Source of the DNA: Sediminispirochaeta sp.
Lineage (GTDB): Bacteria; Spirochaetota; Spirochaetia; DSM-16054; Sediminispirochaetaceae
Direction of reading: 5' to 3'
DNA: 6,492 nucleotides
NCBI GenBank assembly: GCA_011046055.1
Contig: DSBN01000155.1
Coordinates: 1-6,492, forward strand
The translations under genes were made by a program, and so were the position numbers. Below are positions 1-5,339 of this stretch, piece by piece. The notes under the pieces were generated by a model. It was not told where the DNA came from. It saw only the letters and a program-made list of their open reading frames with translations, and ran no database searches. Positions within the stretch are counted from its first letter, which is position 1. Each line of letters begins with the position of its first letter.

Positions 1-488
1 GAGTCACGATCCATAGGCTCGGAGAAGCGGATTTCGATATCGAAGCCGCCGTCGGAGAAGATCTGAGTCTCTGGGTCAGGGGTGACCGCGACCACCTCCG
101 GGGCCTCTGTATCCTGACTACTGGAGAATCGAAACAGCTCGGCGTGTCGGAGGGGAACTCCCTCCTCGGATCGAGCCAGGGTGGATATTTCCAGTCGGTA
201 CTCCGGTCCAGCGCTAAGCTCCCGTTCAAGTGGGCTTAGCAGCAGCTCTCTATCGCTTCTCCAGTCGAGACGGACGGCAATTTGTCCCTCAGGACCTTCC
301 AAGCTCAAGGCCGAGTCGACGGAGACTCGGTCCATAGCCAGGGAGAAGCTCACCTGCACGGCCTCTCCAGGGAGGAGAAGGTCCCGCGGATCTACTTCCA
401 GCACTCGGGGTACCTTATTGGAATGCAAAAGGTAGGGGCCGCAGGAGAGCAGGAGGGTCGGGATTAGTAGAAACAGAGTTTTTTTCAT
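1..488 (-). CDS. Ig-like (Big_5-type) lipoprotein, 3' part cut by window edge
   Basis: The visible part is the N-terminal 162 codons of a gene that continues past position 1. The start is ATG at 486-488, with GAGG (forward cctc, 497-500) 8 nt upstream. A short positive N-terminus (MKK) and hydrophobic core lead to the lipobox LLSC, so Cys16 is the predicted lipidated residue; Gly17 follows, compatible with outer-membrane sorting. Residues ~28-124 look like one bacterial Ig-like domain, with VSFSLAMDRVSV near residue 46 and LSAGPEYRL near residue 91. A second domain begins near 128 (APEVVAVTPDPE) and carries FSEPMDRD at 155-162, the hallmark of Big_5 (Ig-like) domains. The gene overlaps the previous gene by 4 bp (ATGA), so it is probably translationally coupled. 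It is a paralogue of that neighbour. The role is not known; such domains usually mediate adhesion or act as structural spacers. Family call is fairly sure, function is not. Confidence 0.85.
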   Translation of the reverse strand, partial: MKKTLFLLIPTLLLSCGPYLLHSNKVPRVLEVDPRDLLLPGEAVQVSFSLAMDRVSVDSALSLEGPEGQIAVRLDWRSDRELLLSPLERELSAGPEYRLEISTLARSEEGVPLRHAELFRFSSSQDTEAPEVVAVTPDPETQIFSDGGFDIEIRFSEPMDRD

Positions 489-1885
489 GGCTGGTACCTC
501 AGAAAGATTCTTCGGTTTTCCGAAACCGTTTCGGGAAGCTCCAGTTCGTAGATGCAGTCACGGCCCTGGTGGTTCGCCCCGAAGCCTTCCGACTGCAGCA
601 TCAGCTCCTCGGGACCGGTCCAGTAAAAGGACACAATCTCCGGGCGGGAGAGGTCGTCGGGGAAGATCGGTCGGATGCGGCAGCGTTTCTGCAGCTCTTG
701 CCGCGTCTGGGCATCGGGTGGTTCCTCGGAATAGGTGAAAAAGAGAGTGTAGGCGCCGCGGCTCCCTTGGGGGCTGATGTCTATCGCCTCATCCGGCAGT
801 TCTTCCAGATCCGGGGGGAAGCTGTCTTCGGTGGCTCCTCGTATTCGCTCTACACGGTATTCGGAGACCCTGCGCTGCAGGGTCGTCTTGGCCGGGTCTA
901 TCTCAAATCCATCGGGCAGGCTGAGAGTGTAGATGACTCCTGGAACAAAGTCCGTATCGGGGATGAAGACTGCCGATTCGGGGGAGCTCCAGTACAGCGC
1001 CCCGGCGAGGTAGGGAGATATCCGATAAGTCTCCTCGAACTCCCTTTGGTCGACCTCCCTGGAGAATAAGAGCTGAAAACTCTCATTATCCGAGATCCAA
1101 GCCTCGGCTCCCTCCACTTCTGGGAAATTCTCGGTCCAATCCAGGCGCACCACCGAAAGGCTGGTCTGAATCTTCTCTTCGCCGTTGAGGCGGGTGTAGT
1201 AACGGAGGCTGGGCAGATCTACGAGAGTTGAAGCCTCCGCCGAGGGGAAGAGCAGCGCTTCGTCGAAATCCACACTGTAGATTCTATCGTCCGACCACTG
1301 ATACCGCGGTTTGATGTAGCAGAGGCTTGCATCGGAATTCCATTGGATGTCGACCTCCGTTGCCGGGGAGATCTCTATTCCCTCCGCTGCCGCTGCCTTG
1401 TTTACCGGGGAGGAGAAGTTCAGAACGATCTCTTGGCGTGGTGACTCGATATCCGAGCCGGAGCCCGGTTCGGCGGAGACCATGCTCACCGTCTCCGTAT
1501 CAGTGAAAAAGGGGAGGTTGAACAGAATCGGGTGTTCCCGACCCTGCCGATCCCGTACGAGACCGTGAAGAGAAAGCTCGTAAGCGCTGCCGGCGGAGAG
1601 CTTGTGACGGGGAACGAAGGTCAAACGCTCCTCTTCCCACTGGTAGGAACCCGGTACGGGATTTCCGTCCTTGAGCAGGGAGAAGGCCTCCTCCACCGAG
1701 CTGCGGTCCATGGGCTGGGAAAAACTTAGTGATGGGTGGTGGTCGCTGGGGACTTCTTGGTTACGATAGAGGGGGGATGAGTCGGTGATGATATGGCGGC
1801 TGTTTTTTTCACTCTCTTCGGTCTGCAGACTGCAGGAGAGAAGGAAGAAAACCAACACCGGAGAAAGAACGAAGATTCTATACAT
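485..1885 (-). CDS. Multi-domain Ig-like (Big_5-type) lipoprotein
   Basis: This encodes 466 residues. The start ATG (1883-1885) is supported by AGGAG (forward ctcct, 1892-1896) 6 nt upstream, lying inside the end of the adaptor gene, which it overlaps by 8 bp. The signal peptide ends in lipobox LLSC, predicting lipidated Cys18 with Ser19 following. The mature chain reads as about four beta-rich repeats. Domain 1 (~45-130) has LSFSQPMDRSSV and LSAGSAYELSL; domain 2 (~132-235) has IVLNFSSPVNK; domain 3 (~245-345) has QLLFSREVDQ and VPGVIYTLSL; domain 4 (~365-466) has LFFTYSEEPPD. The recurring F-S-x-x-V/M-D followed by G-x-x-Y-x-L is the Big_5 Ig-like pattern; domain 1 is the clearest and the others are diverged. 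Cys402 and Cys444 in the last domain could form a disulfide if exported. No catalytic motif was seen. The position beside an adaptor and channel suggests an envelope accessory role, by inference only. Confidence 0.88.
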   Translation of the reverse strand: MYRIFVLSPVLVFFLLSCSLQTEESEKNSRHIITDSSPLYRNQEVPSDHHPSLSFSQPMDRSSVEEAFSLLKDGNPVPGSYQWEEERLTFVPRHKLSAGSAYELSLHGLVRDRQGREHPILFNLPFFTDTETVSMVSAEPGSGSDIESPRQEIVLNFSSPVNKAAAAEGIEISPATEVDIQWNSDASLCYIKPRYQWSDDRIYSVDFDEALLFPSAEASTLVDLPSLRYYTRLNGEEKIQTSLSVVRLDWTENFPEVEGAEAWISDNESFQLLFSREVDQREFEETYRISPYLAGALYWSSPESAVFIPDTDFVPGVIYTLSLPDGFEIDPAKTTLQRRVSEYRVERIRGATEDSFPPDLEELPDEAIDISPQGSRGAYTLFFTYSEEPPDAQTRQELQKRCRIRPIFPDDLSRPEIVSFYWTGPEELMLQSEGFGANHQGRDCIYELELPETVSENRRIFLRYQP

Positions 1886-3245
1886 GGCTATCTCCTGTTT
1901 CGTACTCTTGACTGGGAATGATTTCTACTGAAGCTCCCTCCCGAAGGGATTGGGGGGGCTGTAGAACCACGGTATCGCCTGGGGAGAGACCGGCTGAAAA
2001 AACTACCCTGTTCTCCCGGACTTGAGCGTCCTTCAGCCTGGCTTTGAAAACTCGACCGTCGCGCAAGACAAAGACCTCCGCCGCTTGGTGCTCGGAGGGG
2101 TCCGGGAGGAGAAGCGTCTCCCGGGGCAGGGAGAGGGGAGCAGTTTCGGACAACTGAGAGTACAAACGCACCTCCACGTAAGCTCCGGGTTTGACCGAAT
2201 CCGGCAGATCCTGAGCGGAGCAGAGGACGGGGATGCTCCGGCGTTGCGAATCGATTTCGGGAAACAGATAAAGTATCCGTCCTTCGTAGACGGTCGGCTC
2301 GTTGAAGAACTGGAATTGAACGGAGCTGCCTTCTGAGAAATGGGGAATCCGTGACTCGGGTATGTAAGTCTGGACAAATAGTTCTTCCGGGTTCAATATC
2401 CCGCATATCGCCTCTCCCCTCTGGAGGTACTCTCCCACGGAAGGATCGACAAAGGTGATCCTTCCGCCGATGGGAGCCTCGATCGAGGATTGTTCGATTT
2501 TATCTACCATTTCCTCGATCCGAATCTCGAGCTCGGTGATCTCTCTATCGATGATGTGAACGCCGTGCTCCAGCTCTCCGCGGAGCTGCTCTTCGACGGC
2601 GGACAGTGGGGTAGTCGATTTTGCTGAGTCCGGACCCAGTTTCAGGGACAGTCTCAGCATCTCCCGCCGAAGGCCCAAATCTTCGAGTACTTCCCGGCTT
2701 CGAAGCAAGTTCTCCCGATGTTGGGACAGCTCTTTTTCGGATATCCCGCCGCTCTGCTCCAGCTCCAGAGCCGTCTGAAGGTCTTCCCGATCCGACTCCA
2801 CCTCTCTCCTCTGACGGCCGATCTCGATCTCGAGTCGCTGTAGATCGATATACTTCTGCTTCTCTCGGGAGATCTCTTGGCGGACGGCGACCAAGGTCCT
2901 TTCCCTTTCCGTCTGCACCCGGGCGAGCTGCTGCCGGAGAATTTCGAGCTCTGTCTCCAATTCCCGGGTGTTTAGCCGGGCGATCGTCTCTCCGGGGGAT
3001 ACGCTCTGCCCCGGTTTCACCTGGAGGAACTCGACGAAAGCGTTGAATGGGCTGGAGACTATCCGGCGATCACGACTGACCAAAGTTCCGGGAGAGACCA
3101 ACTCAGGGCTGCGTTTCGTCTCTTCTACCACCACGGTCCGTACCTTTGGCTTTATATCCGTTTTGGCCGGGCGATCGTTTCCGTCCTGATCGCATCCGGT
3201 GCTGAGAAAGAGAAGGGAAAGGAGCAAAACGAAGGGTGCAGTCAT
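1878..3245 (-). CDS. Periplasmic adaptor (HlyD/RND membrane fusion protein) lipoprotein
   Basis: This 455-residue protein should bridge an inner-membrane pump to the TolC-like channel encoded just upstream. The signal peptide ends LSTGC, predicting lipidated Cys18 followed by Asp19, which in enterobacteria means inner-membrane retention and suits an adaptor. The domain order is classic. The first lipoyl half is ~62-92 (VKPGQSVSPGETIARLN). A long charged helical hairpin spans ~93-254, with the tip near GGISEKEL at 166-173. The second lipoyl half is ~253-285 (IEAPIGGRITF, then GEYLQRGEAI). A beta-barrel follows at ~286-365 and a membrane-proximal domain at ~366-450 (LPRETLL, AGLSPGDTVVL). The returning helix is interrupted by a Pro/Ser/Thr-rich stretch at ~204-215. 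The start overlaps the channel gene stop (ATGA), with a weak GGGGGA site at 3252-3257. Family is confident; whether it serves an ABC or an RND pump cannot be told here. Confidence 0.93.
   Translation of the reverse strand: MTAPFVLLLSLLFLSTGCDQDGNDRPAKTDIKPKVRTVVVEETKRSPELVSPGTLVSRDRRIVSSPFNAFVEFLQVKPGQSVSPGETIARLNTRELETELEILRQQLARVQTERERTLVAVRQEISREKQKYIDLQRLEIEIGRQRREVESDREDLQTALELEQSGGISEKELSQHRENLLRSREVLEDLGLRREMLRLSLKLGPDSAKSTTPLSAVEEQLRGELEHGVHIIDREITELEIRIEEMVDKIEQSSIEAPIGGRITFVDPSVGEYLQRGEAICGILNPEELFVQTYIPESRIPHFSEGSSVQFQFFNEPTVYEGRILYLFPEIDSQRRSIPVLCSAQDLPDSVKPGAYVEVRLYSQLSETAPLSLPRETLLLPDPSEHQAAEVFVLRDGRVFKARLKDAQVRENRVVFSAGLSPGDTVVLQPPQSLREGASVEIIPSQEYETGDSHV
1892..1896 (-). promoter_or_regulatory. 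Shine-Dalgarno site of the first Ig-like lipoprotein gene
   Basis: Minus-strand AGGAG, 6 nt before the ATG at 1883-1885 and inside the last codons of the adaptor gene. It supports the chosen start and the 8-bp gene overlap. Confidence 0.7.
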
Positions 3246-4681
3246 TTTTTATCCCCCAAAATGTGGAAATTAATATGGGGAGTCAAAAAACGTCGGGCGG
3301 ATAGGGGGATGAGGCGCTCGAGCCCGCAGAGTTCCAAGATTTCTATCTCCCGGAGCAAAGTGTTCGTGCAGAGCTCAAAAAAGCGACGACGAGCCTCCAA
3401 GACCTCGATCCGGGCCTCGAAAAGCTCCTTCCGGGTGATCTCTCCGCGACGGTGAGAGGCGGCTTTGAAATCCGACAGTTCTTCGTAGAGTTCTATTCGC
3501 CGGCGGGCCAGAGGGAAACTCCGTTCCAAAAGTTCCAAGCTGTCCAACAGCTCCTCGACGCGGTACCGGAGCTGCTTCTCCAGACGTTCCCGCTTGAGCC
3601 GCATCTGGGCTAAATTGAGGCTGCTGATTTTTTTCTGATCCGAGAAGAGCATCCGCGGGTCGAGGTTCAGACCCAACGAAGGATTGCGCTGATGACTCCG
3701 GTCGGAGATGTCTCTCCCGTCGCCGGCGTCTATTTTCCAAAAGGGGTCAGCGGTACTGATTCGTAGCGCCAGGCTGAAGGAGGGATTCTTAGGAGGGAAG
3801 CTCTCCCCGCTCAGGGAGTAGGTCCCGTGGAGCTCGACCGTCGGGATGAGCGAGTCGCTGCGGCTGTCTAGTTCGGCCAACCGGAGCTCCAAGGAAGCCG
3901 CAGTGATCTCCGGACTGCTTTCAAGGGCGTGCTGAAGAAAAAAGTCCCGGCCTCGGGAGAGAATCGGCGACGGAGCTGGGACGATTGTACTGCGAAAGCT
4001 CAGAACGGGGACGAAAGATTCGCTCTCTGCCGGTGAGACGAGCCTGGAGAATTTTCGCTCATGATGTCGAAGCTGTAGGCGGTGTTCTTGGAGCTGTGCT
4101 TCGACTTCCCAGTACCGCAGCTCCAACTCTCTCAGCTCGCTTTCGACTATTGCCTTTGCTTGCTTGAGCGTTCGCCCCGTCATTAGAGATAGCTCCTGCG
4201 ATTCGAGCGTTTGCTGAAGCTGCTGGATCTGTTCTTTTTCCAACAAAATTGACAGGGAGGTTTCCAGCACCTGCCGCCACAGCGTCATCCCGCGGCGATG
4301 GAGCTCCAGCTCAAACTGCTGCGTTTCGATAAGGAAGCGCCTTTTCTCTTCGGCAGCCCGTCCGCCGTTGAGCAGTCTCCAGTTGAGAGTGGTGCTGATT
4401 TGATGCTGCAATCGGTAGGGGGAAAACAGACCATAGGTCTCCTGACCCTGGTAGGAAAAACCGATCCGCGGCAGCCGACTGCTGAAATGGGGATCGACGC
4501 TTTGTCGGAGCAAGTCCAGTTGAGACCTCAGCTGTTGAGCCCGGAGATCCTCGCTGTACGCGCTGGCAAAGGCGGTATGAAGGGGTATCCGACGGCGTTC
4601 TTGGTGGGAGTCGGGAAGCGCCGCGGCGAATACGGGAACCAACAAAAACAGAACCGTCCAATAGTGATACCGTCCGGCCAT
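3242..4681 (-). CDS. TolC-like outer membrane efflux protein (OEP family)
   Basis: The 479 residues match the usual length of TolC/OEP channels, which trimerise into an outer-membrane beta-barrel with a periplasmic alpha-helical tunnel. A Sec signal peptide covers ~1-21 (hydrophobic LFLLVPVFAAA, likely cleavage after AAA). There is no lipobox, unlike its neighbours. Two similar halves are visible. In the first, beta-like segments at ~71-104 (PRIGFSYQGQ, STTLNWRLLNGG) are followed by long helices ~106-212. In the second, strands at ~280-310 and ~334-346 precede helices ~350-450. The motif RRGEITRKELFEARIEVLEARR near 411-432 region corresponds to the family's G-x-x-T/S-x-x-E-L/V-x-x-A pattern. 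The start ATG lies 3 bp after the TPR gene stop, with GGGGAA (forward 4691-4696) 9 nt upstream. It overlaps the adaptor start by 4 bp, so channel and adaptor are very likely partners. Confidence 0.93.
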   Translation of the reverse strand: MAGRYHYWTVLFLLVPVFAAALPDSHQERRRIPLHTAFASAYSEDLRAQQLRSQLDLLRQSVDPHFSSRLPRIGFSYQGQETYGLFSPYRLQHQISTTLNWRLLNGGRAAEEKRRFLIETQQFELELHRRGMTLWRQVLETSLSILLEKEQIQQLQQTLESQELSLMTGRTLKQAKAIVESELRELELRYWEVEAQLQEHRLQLRHHERKFSRLVSPAESESFVPVLSFRSTIVPAPSPILSRGRDFFLQHALESSPEITAASLELRLAELDSRSDSLIPTVELHGTYSLSGESFPPKNPSFSLALRISTADPFWKIDAGDGRDISDRSHQRNPSLGLNLDPRMLFSDQKKISSLNLAQMRLKRERLEKQLRYRVEELLDSLELLERSFPLARRRIELYEELSDFKAASHRRGEITRKELFEARIEVLEARRRFFELCTNTLLREIEILELCGLERLIPLSARRFLTPHINFHILGDKK

Positions 4682-4684
4682 AAC

Positions 4685-5224
4685 TCAATATTCCCCGGAA
4701 CTTTGGCTCATATCCAGCAGAATCTGAGCGTTTCGTTTTGCCTCATCCGCCTGCTCCGGAAGTCCGTATTCCAGGAGCAGGTCGGCCCGGGTGAGGTAGA
4801 TCCCGGCGTAGGTGAGAAGATACAAGGAGGCTTCGTCCAACAGGGCAATGGCCTCCCGTGGCCGGCCCTGTTGGGCCCTGCTCTGGGCGAGCAACATAGT
4901 GAGTTCCGGATGCTCCGGTACTATGGCTCGGTATGTTTCCAGAACCTGCTGGGCTTCCTCCGGACGGTCGAGCATCAGCAGCGTTCGAACCCTCCATTTA
5001 TCGATGAGAAAATTCTTTTCGTCGTCGTCATGATGGCGCTCCCAGTGGTCGAGGGCCCGCCGGTACTCCTCGCTGAAGAAAAGCTCTTTTCCCCGTTCCA
5101 GCACATCCTCGGTCGCTCCTCCGCTGAGTTCTTGCTGCCCACAGGAGTGAAGGAGCAGCAGGACGAGAAAAACCGCGCCGGGCAGTTTGAGCTTCTTCGG
5201 CATCAGGAACATGCATTTCGTCAT
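4685..5224 (-). CDS. Small TPR-repeat lipoprotein, first gene of the efflux operon
   Basis: This encodes 179 residues. The hydrophobic segment at ~15-27 ends in LHSC, predicting lipidated Cys28 followed by Gly29. His at the -2 position is unusual for a strict lipobox. The rest is helical with tetratricopeptide-like pairs: ~42-66 (GKELFFSEEYRRALDHW), ~74-104 (LLMLDRPEEAQQVLE), ~107-133 (LLAQSRAQQGRPREAIALLDEA) and ~140-168 (RADLLLEYGLPEQADEAKRNA). TPR domains bind protein partners, so a scaffold or assembly role for the neighbouring channel is plausible but not shown. ATGs also occur at codons 5 and 8. The first (5222-5224) is preferred because AGGGAGG at 5234-5240 sits 9 nt upstream. The stop is 3 bp before the channel gene start. 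A hypothetical periplasmic or outer-membrane lipoprotein is a safe description; TPR assignment is by pattern. Confidence 0.85.
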   Translation of the reverse strand: MTKCMFLMPKKLKLPGAVFLVLLLLHSCGQQELSGGATEDVLERGKELFFSEEYRRALDHWERHHDDDEKNFLIDKWRVRTLLMLDRPEEAQQVLETYRAIVPEHPELTMLLAQSRAQQGRPREAIALLDEASLYLLTYAGIYLTRADLLLEYGLPEQADEAKRNAQILLDMSQSSGEY

Positions 5225-5233
5225 TGTTCTTTG

Positions 5234-5240
5234 CCTCCCT
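5234..5240 (-). promoter_or_regulatory. Shine-Dalgarno site of the TPR lipoprotein gene
   Basis: On the minus strand this reads AGGGAGG, 9 nt before the ATG at 5222-5224. It selects that ATG over in-frame ATGs at codons 5 and 8. The upstream CCTCC (forward GGAGG, 5246-5250) can pair with GGAGG (forward CCTCC, 5234-5238) around a 7-nt loop, which would mask the site. Confidence 0.75.
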
Positions 5241-5254
5241 ACTGTGGAGGAGTA
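5234..5254 (-). repeat. SD-overlapping inverted element, copy 1 (minus strand)
   Basis: Read on the minus strand this begins TACTCCT and ends AGTAGGGAGG with a 4-nt middle. TACT can pair with AGTA, or CCTCC with GGAGG, so two alternative short hairpins overlap the ribosome binding site. A closely similar element lies on the plus strand at 5314-5334, so the pair forms an inverted repeat flanking the intergenic region. Part of the match is expected because both contain an SD sequence; the TACTCCT half and the AGTA before the SD are not. Confidence 0.4.
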
Positions 5255-5277
5255 AAAAAATCGGCGAAATCCTTCAT
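5239..5277 (-). CDS. Possible 12-residue leader ORF ahead of the efflux operon
   Basis: A minus-strand ATG at 5275-5277 opens a frame encoding MKDFADFFTPPQ and ending with TAG at 5239-5241. The stop abuts the GGAGG of the TPR lipoprotein gene. Its codons 10-11 (CCT CCA) contain the CCTCC that can pair with that GGAGG, so a ribosome translating it would open the hairpin and terminate at the next gene's ribosome binding site. Against it, there is no good SD before its ATG, only purine-rich AGAAAAA, and ORFs this short arise easily by chance. It is listed as a possibility only. Confidence 0.2.
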   Translation of the reverse strand: MKDFADFFTPPQ

Positions 5278-5305
5278 TTTTTCTGATTCTTTGAAGCAGA
5301 TGAAG
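5272..5305. promoter_or_regulatory. Central imperfect dyad, candidate operator or leader hairpin
   Basis: The core at 5283-5299 is CTG-A-TTC-TTT-GAA-G-CAG, a 17-bp dyad with one A/G mismatch and a TTT centre. Outside it, CTTCAT (5272-5277) and ATGAAG (5300-5305) are also complementary, with five unpaired T residues (5278-5282) on one side only. It lies near the middle of the divergent region, where a shared operator would be expected. It could equally be a hairpin in an untranslated leader. No known binding motif was recognised. Confidence 0.35.
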
Positions 5306-5313
5306 CCGGAGGC

Positions 5314-5334
5314 TACTCCTGTCTTAGTAGGAGG
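5314..5334 (+). repeat. SD-overlapping inverted element, copy 2 (plus strand)
   Basis: This begins TACTCCT and ends AGTAGGAGG with a 5-nt middle. With the preceding C it offers CTACT (5313-5317) pairing with AGTAG (5326-5330), or CTCCT (5316-5320) with AGGAG (5329-5333), each across an 8-nt loop. It mirrors the element at 5234-5254 with one single-base gap in the second half. Confidence 0.4.
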
Positions 5335-5335
5335 T
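5329..5335 (+). promoter_or_regulatory. Shine-Dalgarno site of the coiled-coil gene
   Basis: AGGAGGT is a near-perfect ribosome binding site, with 4-5 nt to the ATG at 5340. It fixes the start of the plus-strand gene. CTCCT at 5316-5320 is complementary to its AGGAG (5329-5333) across an 8-nt loop, so the site may be partly sequestered in the mRNA. Confidence 0.8.
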
Positions 5336-5339
5336 GTCT

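Larger units (their letters stand above)
5225..5339. promoter_or_regulatory. Divergent intergenic region, probable promoters for both units
   Basis: These 115 bp separate two divergent start codons, so promoters for the minus-strand operon and the plus-strand coiled-coil gene most likely lie here. The middle is AT-richer than the flanking genes, with an A7 run at 5254-5260 and a T6 run at 5277-5282. I could not pick convincing -35/-10 pairs on either strand. The region also holds two SD-containing inverted elements, a central dyad and a possible 12-codon leader ORF, listed separately. Confidence 0.6.

Noticed and set aside
569..1069. Plus-strand open frame of 166 codons
   Set aside because: Antisense shadow of the Ig-like lipoprotein gene; no ribosome binding site and no recognisable domain.
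1888..2406. Minus-strand open frame of 172 codons inside the adaptor gene
   Set aside because: Alternative frame of the adaptor coding region, Arg/Pro/Ser-rich as expected from out-of-frame reading of GC-rich DNA.
2621..3046. Plus-strand open frame of 141 codons
   Set aside because: Antisense to the adaptor's coiled-coil region; Ser/Pro/Arg-rich with no domain.
5254..5282. A7 and T6 runs as a transcription terminator
   Set aside because: The genes diverge from this region, so no terminator is expected. Neither run is preceded by a GC-rich stem.
5291..5319. Possible plus-strand promoter TTGAAG, 17 bp, TACTCC
   Set aside because: The -35 matches 4 of 6 and the -10 only 2 of 6 to the sigma-70 consensus, so it is not better than chance. 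A start that close would also leave almost no leader.
5300..5339. ATG at 5300 as an alternative upstream start or leader ORF on the plus strand
   Set aside because: It is out of frame with the coiled-coil gene, lacks an SD and belongs to the long shadow frame. The AGGAGGT before 5340 clearly serves the downstream ATG.
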